NCBI GenBank assembly: GCA_035623075.1
Contig: DASPUC010000020.1
Span: forward strand, 1 to 64,000
Length of the DNA stretch: 64,000 bases
Direction: 5' to 3'
From: Nitrospiraceae bacterium
GTDB taxonomy: Bacteria > Nitrospirota > Nitrospiria > Nitrospirales > Nitrospiraceae
The position numbers and the translations under genes are program-made. The first letter of the stretch is position 1; every line of letters starts with the position of its first letter. The notes below the pieces were generated by a model, which ran no database searches, was not told the DNA's origin, and worked only from the letters and a program-made list of their open reading frames with translations. Below are positions 16,391 to 25,176 of the stretch, piece after piece.

Positions 16391-18120
16391 ATCATTTTTT
16401 CCGACTGCTTCGCTACGTGAGGCCTTATCGAGGCCGGTTCATCGGAGCTTTCCTCTGCTCCGGACTCGTCGCAGCCCTTTCGGCTGCCTATGCCTGGCTC
16501 GTTCGGCCCGTCCTCGACGGAATTTTCATCGACAAAAATGAGACGCTGCTGTTGGTGTTGCCCCTCGCCCTGTTCGGTGTCGCTGTGTTGAAAGCGCTCT
16601 TCAGTTACGGACAAACGTATCTGATCAGCTATGTTGGCAACCAGGTGATCACCGATATTCGGCAGGGACTGTTTGATCGGTTGATGCGATTGCCGATCGG
16701 GTTCCACGACTCGAATACGTCCGGGCGCTTGGTTTCCCGTGTGGTAAGCGATGTCAGTGTGATGGCCAATGCGGTATCCAACGTGCTTAAAGATATGTTT
16801 CTGAACGGGTTGACGTTTCTGGCGATGCTTGGGGTGATCTTTTATCAGAATTGGCAGATGGCCGGGTTGTCGCTGATCGTAATTCCGCTCGCGGCGTTTA
16901 CGATGGTTCGGGTGGGGAAACGGCTTCGCAACCTTGCCACCCGCGGTCAGGAGCGGATGGGGGATATGGCGTCCACTATCCAGGAATCATTGGCCGGGAT
17001 CCGCATCGTCAAAGCCTTTTGCCGTGAGGATGCCGAGTCGGAGCGGTTCAGGGCGAATAATCAAGCGTTCCTCTCCACGACGTTGAAATCCAATCAAGTG
17101 TGGTCGATCGGTTCCTCCTACATGGAAGTGATCGCAGTGCTCGGCGTCGCCGTGATTGTCTGGTACGGGGGCTACCTGGTGATTCAAGGAACCATGACGC
17201 CGGGGGCCTTCTTCTCATTCCTGACGGCGATGTTCATGGCCTTCACGCCGATCCGCAAGTTGTCCGGCTCGAACAATTCGATTCAGCAGGCGGTGGCGGC
17301 GGCGGAACGGGTCTTTGACGTCCTGGATCTCCCCACGGAACAGGATGCGGAGCGCGGGCGGTTGGAATTGCCGCGAATCACACGATCAATCGAGTTTCAA
17401 GATGTGACGTTCCACTACGAGGGGCATGGAATTCCGGCGGTGTCCGACATTGATTTGTCGATTCGCGCCGGCGAAATCGTTGCGCTCGTCGGCAGCAGCG
17501 GGAGTGGAAAAACGACGCTGGTCAATCTCCTGCCGCGGTTCTATGAGCCAACACTTGGGCGAATCCTTATCGACGAAGTGGACATCCAGTCCTACTCGCT
17601 CCAATCCCTCCGGGCGAAGATCGGGATTGTGTCCCAAGAGGTGGTGCTCTTCGACGACATGGTTCGCAACAATATTGCTTTCGGGCGACCGGGGGCGACG
17701 GACGAGGAGATTCTGCAGGCGGCTCGCCTGGCCTATGCGCACGAGTTTATCGAACGACTGCCGCAAGGCTACCGGACACTGGTCGGCGAGCGTGGCGTGA
17801 AACTGTCGGGCGGGGAGCGCCAACGTATCGCCATTGCCCGAGCGATCTTGAGGGATCCGCCGCTGCTGATTCTCGACGAGGCGACGTCGGCGTTGGATAC
17901 GGAGTCCGAACGGGTCGTGCAGCAAGCGCTGGGCAATCTGATGAAAGGCCGCACGACCGTCGTGATTGCACACCGGTTGTCGACGATCCAGCGGGCCGAC
18001 CGAATTGTTGTGCTTCATCGCGGCACGATCGCGGAAATCGGCACCCATGAGGAACTCTTGCGTCGGGACGGCCCCTACAAGCGGCTTCATGCGATGCAAT
18101 TTCAGGATGTGGTGGAGTAA
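16378..18120 (+). CDS. msbA: Lipid A export ABC transporter MsbA (permease-ATPase)
   Basis: A 580-residue half-transporter that flips lipid A-core across the inner membrane. Six transmembrane helices occupy about residues 15-310, followed by a nucleotide-binding domain with Walker A GSSGSGKTT, Q-loop, signature LSGGERQ and Walker B LLILDEATSALD. The start lies inside the lpxB end, so translation is coupled. Its position between lpxB and waaA supports MsbA over a generic exporter. Confidence 0.93.
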   Translation: MSSVDHFFRLLRYVRPYRGRFIGAFLCSGLVAALSAAYAWLVRPVLDGIFIDKNETLLLVLPLALFGVAVLKALFSYGQTYLISYVGNQVITDIRQGLFDRLMRLPIGFHDSNTSGRLVSRVVSDVSVMANAVSNVLKDMFLNGLTFLAMLGVIFYQNWQMAGLSLIVIPLAAFTMVRVGKRLRNLATRGQERMGDMASTIQESLAGIRIVKAFCREDAESERFRANNQAFLSTTLKSNQVWSIGSSYMEVIAVLGVAVIVWYGGYLVIQGTMTPGAFFSFLTAMFMAFTPIRKLSGSNNSIQQAVAAAERVFDVLDLPTEQDAERGRLELPRITRSIEFQDVTFHYEGHGIPAVSDIDLSIRAGEIVALVGSSGSGKTTLVNLLPRFYEPTLGRILIDEVDIQSYSLQSLRAKIGIVSQEVVLFDDMVRNNIAFGRPGATDEEILQAARLAYAHEFIERLPQGYRTLVGERGVKLSGGERQRIAIARAILRDPPLLILDEATSALDTESERVVQQALGNLMKGRTTVVIAHRLSTIQRADRIVVLHRGTIAEIGTHEELLRRDGPYKRLHAMQFQDVVE

Positions 18121-18127
18121 GACCGGC

Positions 18128-18804
18128 GTGGGGATTCAGGATGCGATGCGCCGATTCACGGCCTGGCTGAAACTGTCCGTCCTTCCTCCGGTCGGGGCGT
18201 CCATCATCCGTGGGATCGGACGGACCATGCGCCTTGACCAGCAGGGTCATGAACACGTGGATGCGCTCTATCGAGAAGGGCGGCACATCATTCTGGCGTT
18301 TTGGCACGCGCAGCAATTGATGATCCCATTCGGGTATCGTGGAACGGGCTCTCATGTGTTGATCAGTCAGCACCGGGACGGAGAAATCATTGCTCGCATT
18401 ATCGCCCGATTCGGTCACCAGTCAGTCCGGGGATCGAGTACCAGGGGCGGAGCGAGGGCCATGAGAGAATTGATTCGATTGGGCCGATCGGGTGTGGATC
18501 TGGTCGTGACGCCGGATGGACCGAAAGGACCGAGAGAGGTTGCCAAAGTAGGCGTCGTCCAGCTTGCGAAGGCGACCGGCCTGCCGATCATTCCCTTGGC
18601 CTTCAGCTGCTCAAAAAAAAACTCTTCGCAAGCTGGGATCGGTTCATGGTCCCGTATCCATTCTCCCGGGGGGTATATTGCTGGGGCGCTCCCATCTGGG
18701 TGTCGCGAGACGCCGATGGCACAGCGCTGGAAACGGCGCGCCGGGAACTCGAAGCCTCACTGAACCAACTGACGATGCAAGCGGATCACGCCCTGGAGCT
18801 CTAG
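18128..18804 (+). CDS. Lysophospholipid acyltransferase-like (DUF374) protein, frameshifted at an A9 tract
   Basis: The first frame (GTG at 18128) encodes a DUF374/LPLAT domain: FWHAQQLM, ISQHRDGEI, the glycerophosphate-binding-type RGSSTRGGARAM and TPDGPKGP, up to PLAFSCS. At 18613-18621 a run of nine A residues shifts the frame. The family-like continuation (LFASWDRFMVPYPFSRG...) is in the -1 frame and ends at 18804, while the original frame stops at 18763 with unrelated sequence. One extra A, or a -1 slip, restores a complete protein of about 225 residues. The A_AAA_AAC heptamer is present in the right phase. It may be a sequencing error, a pseudogene, phase variation or slippage. It likely acylates lipid A or a related lipid. 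Confidence 0.8.
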
Positions 18805-18879
18805 CAAGATGTTGAAAAGAGTTTGCCGCTCGCCCTCTTTCGACTTGGATACGATCAACAATGAACCAGGTAGAGGAGG

Positions 18880-19003
18880 CAGGCTGTTCAAAAAGGCCGT
18901 CCAGCAAGGCCGCAGCGAGCGAAGGGCCGAGGCGTACCCTCTGGGGTACGTTAAGGGTCTGAGCGATGCGAGAACAACGCTGGAGGACTTTTTCAACAGC
19001 CTG
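18880..19003. repeat. Palindromic intergenic element (about 124 bp)
   Basis: The two ends are near-perfect inverted copies (CAGGCTGTTCAAAAAGG at the left; the complement of CTTTTTCAACAGCCTG at the right) and the centre holds the palindrome GTACCC-TCTG-GGGTAC. The whole can fold into one long hairpin. It sits inside the operon and ends 13 bases before the waaA start. From memory, similar hairpins are dispersed in Nitrospira genomes, but I could not search for them. Confidence 0.7.
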
Positions 19004-19016
19004 CTAGACCGCAATC

Positions 19017-20426
19017 ATGTGGTACTTCCTCTATAACCTTCTGTTGCTGGTCGGATCACCAATCATCCTTGGGATCCTGTTGGCGAAAAAACGCTGCCGT
19101 CGCGGCCTGCTGCAACGGCTGGGGTATGAAAACGGTTTGTTTGGTTTGTCTGGTTTATTTCATTGGCTGAAACTCCGAGAACCTAACAAACCAAATCAAC
19201 CAAACAAACCAGATCAATCCGATCAACCGCTTATTTGGGTTCATGCTGTGTCTCTCGGCGAAGTAGTGGCCGTAGTGCCGCTGGTGAAGGAATTGCGCCG
19301 GCGCCATCCGACCTATCGATTGATCGTGTCGACATTCACGGAAACGGGGCGAGAAGCCGTCGAGCAGCGATTGGCGGCCGTCGCAGAACATCGGTACGCG
19401 CCGTTGGATTTTCCCTGGATCGTGGAGCGAGTCATTCATCGCTGGCAACCGAGCCTCTATGTTTTCGTGGAGACGGAATTCTGGCCCAATCTACTCCGGG
19501 CGTTGCGGCGCCGAGGCGTGCCGACGGTTCTGGTCAACGGGCGCCTCTCCACACGATCCTATGCGCGTCAACAATGGGGACCGGTACGATCGTTCTACCG
19601 GGCGATGCTCCGGATGGTCAGCCTTTTTCTCATGCAATCGGACCGTGATGTCGAGCGGGTGATTTCGCTAGGAGCCGATTCCCGGTTCGTTCGACGGACG
19701 GGGAATATCAAGTTCGATCAGCCGGCGACAGAGCCATCGGGGTCTGCAATCACGCGGTCCGATATTGGAGTAGGGGAGCATGAGCAGCTCCTGGTCGCCG
19801 GCAGCACGCATCCGGGCGAAGAAGAGGCGATTGTCACCGCCTACCATCAGATTGTGAAAGTCTGTCCATCCGCGGTGCTCTTGCTGGCACCGCGCCATAT
19901 CGAACGTGTAGAACAAGTCGAGGCGATGCTCCGATCGCAGGGGACGACGGTGCAGCGGCGCAGTGCCGTTCTCAAGGGCAGCGCAGTGGCCAGCGGCCCG
20001 CGCGCGGTGATTCTCGATACGAGAGGTGAACTCGCGTCGCTGTATCGGGAAGCGGCCGTAGCGTTCGTTGGCGGGACTCTGGTTCCAATCGGTGGGCATA
20101 ATTTATTGGAACCGGCGGTGTGGGCCAAGCCTGTGCTTTTTGGACCCTACACGGACAACTGCGCTGAGATCGCCGACTTGCTCAGCCGGGGTGGAGGTGG
20201 GGTGCGCGTGATTGATGCGGCGACATTGGCTCAGCAGGTCATACGAATTCTCAACCATCCCGATGACGGAACGCAGATGGGGCAATTGGCGCAGCACGTG
20301 ATTCGACAAAACCAAGGTGCGTTACAGCGTAGCCTCGATGCCATCGAAACTCTGCTCGCGCCGGATCAAGCACACGACGGATCCTCTCTCGAACGCCGGA
20401 CGGTTCCTCTCATGGTGGGACGTTAG
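19017..20426 (+). CDS. waaA: 3-deoxy-D-manno-octulosonic acid (Kdo) transferase WaaA
   Basis: A 469-residue GT30 inner-membrane enzyme that adds Kdo to lipid A precursor. An N-terminal membrane anchor (LYNLLLLVGSPIIL), the family motif WVHAVSLGEV, the segment FVETEFWPN and the C-terminal GT-B domain with VGGTLVPIGGHNLLEP are present. Residues 40-71 are an insertion encoded by a 9-bp repeat array (locus B), lying between the N-terminal helix and the WVHAVSLGE motif. No ribosome-binding site is visible, because the palindromic element ends just before the ATG. Confidence 0.95.
   Translation: MWYFLYNLLLLVGSPIILGILLAKKRCRRGLLQRLGYENGLFGLSGLFHWLKLREPNKPNQPNKPDQSDQPLIWVHAVSLGEVVAVVPLVKELRRRHPTYRLIVSTFTETGREAVEQRLAAVAEHRYAPLDFPWIVERVIHRWQPSLYVFVETEFWPNLLRALRRRGVPTVLVNGRLSTRSYARQQWGPVRSFYRAMLRMVSLFLMQSDRDVERVISLGADSRFVRRTGNIKFDQPATEPSGSAITRSDIGVGEHEQLLVAGSTHPGEEEAIVTAYHQIVKVCPSAVLLLAPRHIERVEQVEAMLRSQGTTVQRRSAVLKGSAVASGPRAVILDTRGELASLYREAAVAFVGGTLVPIGGHNLLEPAVWAKPVLFGPYTDNCAEIADLLSRGGGGVRVIDAATLAQQVIRILNHPDDGTQMGQLAQHVIRQNQGALQRSLDAIETLLAPDQAHDGSSLERRTVPLMVGR
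19134..19228. repeat. 9-bp repeat array (locus B) inside waaA, inverted arms
   Basis: The left arm 19134-19160 (GGTTTGTTTGGTTTGTC...) and right arm 19183-19228 (nonamers ACAAACCAA, ATCAACCAA, ACAAACCAG, ATCAATCCG) are complementary over about 23 bases with roughly three mismatches. Because the unit is 9 bp, the right arm encodes a P-N-K/P-N-Q-type tripeptide repeat and the waaA frame is kept. Confidence 0.75.
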
Positions 20427-20432
20427 CGAACG

Positions 20433-21515
20433 GTGTTCACGCCTGGTACAGAAGTCCGATGGTGGCTGCTCTGGGCTGCGATACCATACGGGTTTGTGAT
20501 GTGGCTACGCGCCCGCTGTTACGAACATGGCTGGTTCGTCCAGCGAAAGCTTCCGATCCCGGTCATCAGCGTCGGCAACCTGACCTTGGGTGGAACGGGA
20601 AAAACGCCGGTCGTGATCCTGCTGACCGAATGGCTGCTGGCTCAAGGCCGGCGTGTGGCTATCCTCAGCCGTGGATATCGGCGGGCGAGCCGGCAGCCGT
20701 TTCTTTTGGTTTCTGACGGGGCGCGGCTGTTGGCGGGGCCGCTCGAGGCGGGTGACGAACCGTTCCTGATCGCACGACGTTGTCCCAAGGCGATCGTTGC
20801 GGTCGGGGCCGATCGCTATGCGTTGGGACGATGGGTATCGGATCGACTTTCTGTCGACTGTTTCCTGCTCGACGACGGGTTTCAGCATCTGAAGCTCGTT
20901 CGGGATGAAAACATCTTGTTGATCGATGCGACGGATGCCCAGGGGTTACAAGCGGTCGTACCGGCCGGCCGGTTGCGGGAGCCGTTGGGTGCAGTCGGTC
21001 GCGCGATGGCGGTGCTGATAACCAGAGCCGATCACCAGGCCGATGTCGACGGGGTGCTCGCGCACCTGCGCAAGTTAAGACGGCCGTTGCCGGACGTGGC
21101 ACATATTGTGTTCAAACCTGAGGGGCTCACGTCCGTGACGACGCAGGAATGGCGTGATGGTTATTGGTGTACCGGAAAGACCGCGGTCTTGTGCAGTGGG
21201 GTCGGACACGCCCGATCGTTCCGGTCTGTTGCAGAGACGATGGGCTTGCGAGTTCTTGAGGAGGTCCTGTTCCCGGACCATCACGCTTATACGGCGGCTG
21301 AGGTGCAAAGGGTTCGCATCACCGCGCAGACTGCGCAAGCTGAACTCATCGTCACGACTGAAAAAGACGCCGGCAAGCTCGCGGCTCTCTTGAAGCCGGG
21401 AGATGCTTGGTGGGCGGTGCGGCTCTCCACACAGGTGTCGGTGGGAGAAGAAAAACTTCGTCAGCGAATCTTGAACTGTACCAAACCGAATCGGGTGAAT
21501 GCCTGTGCGTCATGA
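20433..21515 (+). CDS. lpxK: Tetraacyldisaccharide 4'-kinase LpxK
   Basis: A 360-residue P-loop kinase that phosphorylates the 4' position of the lipid A disaccharide at the inner membrane. The N-terminal hydrophobic helix, VISVGNLTLGGTGKTP (Walker A), ILSRGYRR, DDGFQH and the late TTEKDAGKL are all present. The start is a GTG 6 bases after waaA. The end overlaps the next gene by 17 bases. Confidence 0.95.
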   Translation: MFTPGTEVRWWLLWAAIPYGFVMWLRARCYEHGWFVQRKLPIPVISVGNLTLGGTGKTPVVILLTEWLLAQGRRVAILSRGYRRASRQPFLLVSDGARLLAGPLEAGDEPFLIARRCPKAIVAVGADRYALGRWVSDRLSVDCFLLDDGFQHLKLVRDENILLIDATDAQGLQAVVPAGRLREPLGAVGRAMAVLITRADHQADVDGVLAHLRKLRRPLPDVAHIVFKPEGLTSVTTQEWRDGYWCTGKTAVLCSGVGHARSFRSVAETMGLRVLEEVLFPDHHAYTAAEVQRVRITAQTAQAELIVTTEKDAGKLAALLKPGDAWWAVRLSTQVSVGEEKLRQRILNCTKPNRVNACAS

Positions 21516-23193
21516 GAGGGTTCAACGACTGCTCGTGCGCGGGCCCAATTGGCTCGGCGATGCGGTGATGTGCGAGCCGGCGCTGCGAGGGTTGCGGAGG
21601 ATGTTCCCCGACGCCGATATCTCGTTGCTCGTCAAGCCGGGCGTTGCGGAACTTCTGATCGGCCATCCAGCTGTGAATCAGATTCTGGTCTACGACGAGA
21701 AGGGGAAACATGCCGGGTTCTCGGGTAAATGGGCGTTAGCCGGCCAACTACGTCGGCAGCGGTTCGACCTGGCGGTCCTCTTCCAAAACGCGTTCGAAGC
21801 GGCGCTGCTCGTGTGGCTCGCCGGAATTCCCCGTCGATACGGCTATGCGACCGACGGCAGGAGTGTCCTGCTGACTGAACCGATTGCAGCACCGGACACA
21901 CGAGCGCACCTTCATCAAGTTCACTACTATTGGAATCTTTTACGACCGCTGGGGCTCCACGGTGATCCTCCTGCGCCGGAACTGTTCGTTTCGGAGACGG
22001 AACAAGATGCCATGGCCCGACGACTCGGTGAGCATGGCATTGACAAGTCCACGTTTGTGATCGGCATCAATCCCGGATCCATATATGGGGGGGCCAAACG
22101 GTGGCTGCCGGATCGTTTCGCCGATACAACGGAGCGCCTTGGTCAGACGGTTCACCAATCCCATGCGAGGGATGTGGCGGTGATGATTGTCGGGGCCAAA
22201 GGAGAGGAGGCGCTGGGCAATGAAATCGCTTCGCGCCTGACTCATCGAACGGTCGTCCTGTCCGGTGCCACGACCATCCGCGAACTGATGGCGGCCGCGA
22301 AACGCTGCAGCCTCCTGCTGACGAATGACACGGGGCCGATGCATATTGCGTCGGCCATGCAGGTACCGGTTGTGGCGATCTTTGGCTCGACGGATTGGCG
22401 AACCACGTCGCCTGACAGCATGGCTCATACGATTGTTCGCCACCCCGTCGATTGTGCTCCGTGTTTGTTGCGGGAGTGTCCGATCGATCATCGCTGCATG
22501 ACCGGGGTGACGGTGGATCAAGTGTATGAGGCGGCGGTGAAACAGCTAACGCCTAGCCATCAGCTATCAGCTACCAGCCATCAGCCGTCGGAGGATACAC
22601 ATCCCGCGTCACGCGTCACGCATCACTCGGTCCTTCAAGGAGTGACCGTCTTTTTCGATCGTGACGGGACACTGAACTATGATCCTGGATATCTCAAATC
22701 AGCCGCGGAACTGCGGTTATTACCCGGTGTCACGGCAGCGTTGGCACGTTTGAAGGCGGCCGGCGCCCGCCTCGTCGTTGTCACAAATCAATCGGGGATC
22801 AGTCGAGGCTTCCTGACGTTGAAAGATTTGGAAGCGATTCATGCACGATTGCAAGGGATCTTGGAGCAAGAAGACGCAGCGCTCGATGCCATCTATTTTT
22901 GTCCCCATCATCCTGACGACGGATGCCGATGCCGAAAGCCCGGTACTGCGATGGTGGAGCGGGCGGTTTCGGAGCTACAGCTCGATCTCAAGCGGTCGTA
23001 CGTCGTCGGCGACCATATACGGGATGTGCAGTTGGCACGGAATATCGGTGCCACGGCCGTCCTTCTTGCATCAGGGCAGGTCGATACCCAAGCATTGGAG
23101 ATTCTGAAGGCAGAAGGGGCAGAGCCGGATGTCATCGTGGCCTCGATGGCCGACGCGACCGAATGGATTCTCGCTGACGCCACGGCGTCTTGA
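21499..23193 (+). CDS. Fusion: heptosyltransferase II (WaaF) + D,D-heptose 1,7-bisphosphate phosphatase (GmhB)
   Basis: A 564-residue two-enzyme protein. Residues 1-350 are a GT9 heptosyltransferase (LLVRGPNWLGDAVM, NPGSIYGGAKRW, TNDTGPMHIASA). Residues 383-564 are a HAD phosphatase of the GmhB type (FFDRDGTLN, TNQSGISRG, and the zinc-binding C-P-H-H...C-R-C motif). GmhB dephosphorylates heptose bisphosphate on the way to ADP-heptose, and WaaF transfers the heptose to the inner core. The linker (about 353-376) is encoded by two heptamer repeat arrays. It is the last gene of the envelope operon on this strand. Confidence 0.93.
   Translation: MPVRHERVQRLLVRGPNWLGDAVMCEPALRGLRRMFPDADISLLVKPGVAELLIGHPAVNQILVYDEKGKHAGFSGKWALAGQLRRQRFDLAVLFQNAFEAALLVWLAGIPRRYGYATDGRSVLLTEPIAAPDTRAHLHQVHYYWNLLRPLGLHGDPPAPELFVSETEQDAMARRLGEHGIDKSTFVIGINPGSIYGGAKRWLPDRFADTTERLGQTVHQSHARDVAVMIVGAKGEEALGNEIASRLTHRTVVLSGATTIRELMAAAKRCSLLLTNDTGPMHIASAMQVPVVAIFGSTDWRTTSPDSMAHTIVRHPVDCAPCLLRECPIDHRCMTGVTVDQVYEAAVKQLTPSHQLSATSHQPSEDTHPASRVTHHSVLQGVTVFFDRDGTLNYDPGYLKSAAELRLLPGVTAALARLKAAGARLVVVTNQSGISRGFLTLKDLEAIHARLQGILEQEDAALDAIYFCPHHPDDGCRCRKPGTAMVERAVSELQLDLKRSYVVGDHIRDVQLARNIGATAVLLASGQVDTQALEILKAEGAEPDVIVASMADATEWILADATAS
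22555..22626. repeat. Two heptamer arrays in the WaaF-GmhB linker
   Basis: 22559-22586 contains four copies of ATCAGCT-type heptamers and 22605-22625 three copies of CGCGTCA/CGCATCA. Seven-base units rotate the frame, so the peptide is not obviously periodic (SHQLSATSHQP...). Confidence 0.7.
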
Positions 23194-23261
23194 TCCCGAG
23201 ACACGTGCTCCATAACAACGCTTCTGAAATTTCTTCTCTGAGAACACGTTTAGCCTGCAGC

Positions 23262-24362
23262 TTATTCTGAAAGGGCCCGCCGATAAACCTGATCGAGGCG
23301 ATCAAGCATCCGGTCGATCGAATAATGTTCCGTAATGTGGCGATGAGCGTTTGCACCGAGCGTACGGCATAAGGGACCATTGTCGAGGAGTTCTTCGATG
23401 CGCTTGGCAAGGGCATCGCTATCCCGTGGGGGAACAAGCAAACCGGTTTGTCGATCGATGACGACGTCCGGGATCGACCCTGCTGTAGTCGAAATGACGG
23501 GCAATCCCACCGCCATTGCTTCGATCAAAACCTGCGGAATGGTATCTCCCTCGACCGACGGGATGACGAAGAGATCGAGCGATCGGAGCACATTGAGCAG
23601 GTCGGGGCGAAATCCAAGCATTCTGACGTGACCCTCCACGTGCGCCTGCGCTATCTGGTTTCTCAAGGTGTCTTCTTCCGGGCCTTCGCCGACGATGAGG
23701 AATGTCACGTCCTTCACGCGTGGAATCAGCTGGGCCGCGGCTTCGATCAAATAGCGATGTCCTTTATAGGAACGAAGGTAGGAGACGATGCCGATGAGGC
23801 GGTGACTGGAGGATAACCCCAACTCGGTTCGTAAATCCCGTTCAGGGGGACCTGGTACATGGCGTGCGAGGTCGATCCCGATCGGGAACGCGTCGACTCG
23901 CTCCGGCTCCAGGCCATCCCGCTCCACGAGATCTCGATAGGTCGTTTGTCCCCCGGTTCCGATGACATGGTCAAAGAGGTGCCGATAGAGGATGCGAGTC
24001 GGAAGGTTACGGTTCAATGGTGATGATATATGCCGGCTCTTGATAACCCTGATGCGAGGGTACACCAATCGTGCTGACACGGCGCCCAGCCAACTATCCC
24101 GTGAGCTGTTCACGTGGAGGATATCCGGCCGTTCCTTTCGAAGGACCTTGCGAAAGCCGAGCAGCCCAGCAAAAGTGAGCCTCCGCATCGGCAGAGACGT
24201 CGAGCGTAAGCCCCACCGCGCTGCAAGTTGTTCGATCGAGGACCCAGGATGAACCAGCAACAGCACATCGTGCCCCCGTTTTTTCAGGCCCACTGCCTGC
24301 CTTACAATGGCAAGTTCCTGGCCGCCTTTCCCGGGTGAGGACTCCGACATCACAATCTTCAT
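23262..24362 (-). CDS. Glycosyltransferase family 4 protein
   Basis: A 366-residue GT-B glycosyltransferase. The N-terminal domain begins MKIVMSESSPGKGGQE with the glycine-rich acceptor-side loop. The C-terminal donor domain has GIVSYLRSYKGHRYLIEA, IVGEGPEE and the E-x7-E type motif around VEGDTIPQVLIEAMA, typical of GT4. It probably adds a sugar to LPS core or a surface glycan. It is convergent with the waaF-gmhB fusion; donor and acceptor are unknown. Confidence 0.88.
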   Translation of the reverse strand: MKIVMSESSPGKGGQELAIVRQAVGLKKRGHDVLLLVHPGSSIEQLAARWGLRSTSLPMRRLTFAGLLGFRKVLRKERPDILHVNSSRDSWLGAVSARLVYPRIRVIKSRHISSPLNRNLPTRILYRHLFDHVIGTGGQTTYRDLVERDGLEPERVDAFPIGIDLARHVPGPPERDLRTELGLSSSHRLIGIVSYLRSYKGHRYLIEAAAQLIPRVKDVTFLIVGEGPEEDTLRNQIAQAHVEGHVRMLGFRPDLLNVLRSLDLFVIPSVEGDTIPQVLIEAMAVGLPVISTTAGSIPDVVIDRQTGLLVPPRDSDALAKRIEELLDNGPLCRTLGANAHRHITEHYSIDRMLDRLDQVYRRALSE

Positions 24363-24636
24363 CGAGCTAGGCTTCCAATCATTCGATCAGTTAATGCATA
24401 GAACCGGGCGATGCTCATCATTACACTCCTGCCATCTCCTTCGGCTTTACCGTCGATTTCCTAGGATTGGCGTAGTCGTGCGTGTTCTGACTGGTGGAGA
24501 GTCGATGATGAAGCTGTGCACTCAACCTCGAGGTTTACGATATCGTGTTCAACTTGAATTTAGAACCGATCGATCTCACTTTATCTGTTGGGATTGAAGG
24601 GAGTCAATAAACGGAAATGACATGGGAAATTGCCGT
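24363..24636. other. Intergenic stretch without a recognisable gene
   Basis: This is AT-richer than its surroundings. It presumably carries the promoter of the minus-strand glycosyltransferase, but I found no convincing -35/-10 pair. GGAAG lies 8 bases before that gene's ATG. Confidence 0.4.
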
Positions 24637-25026
24637 TGACCTTCCTCCTTTAAACCAGGCCAGCGGCGGAACTAGGCTCGCTGGCCAGACAAGGGAGGAG
24701 CGATGGTACGGAAACTGTACACCGTGGAAGAGATCGTTGGGCATCTGCACACATTCAAGATTGAGATGGGCAAGGGGGTAGCGGTGCGCGATGTCTGTCG
24801 GAAACTCAGGATAACGGAACAAAGTTCCGGGACGAGTTGCTTAACGGGGAATTCTTCTATACGTTGCGGGGAGCGCAGGTTGTCATTGGCTGCTCGCGGC
24901 CGGCGTATAATCAGGTCCAGCTCCACAGTGCCTTGGGCTATCGGCCTCCGGCGCCTGACACCATCGTTCCGCAAGTGGTGTGTGCACGACTAACTGAGAG
25001 GGTGGCCTAACAACTGGAGGGAGTCA
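24637..25026 (+). mobile_element. Internally deleted IS3-family element (390 bp)
   Basis: It is bounded by terminal inverted repeats (left TTGACCTTCCTCC, right complement TTGACTCCCTCC). The start of an IS3 orfA is present from 24703 (MVRKLYTVEEIVGHL... to RKLRITEQ). It then jumps directly, in another frame, to the last 61 codons of orfB (24825-25010: FRDELLNGEFFYTL..., LHSALGYRPPAP). Everything between, including the DDE catalytic core, is missing. No matching target duplication is visible. Confidence 0.8.
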
Positions 25027-25176
25027 AGAGACGTATGCGTCTCGGCGTTTCAACCGACGAGAATAATAGTGGCATGTTCAAGTTGCCTGAGCTTGATACA
25101 GGAGATCAATTCTTTGATTTCAAGGGACTTAGAGCCGGTCCAAAGGGAAAGCAATTTGCTACCTACGGAGAATGTC

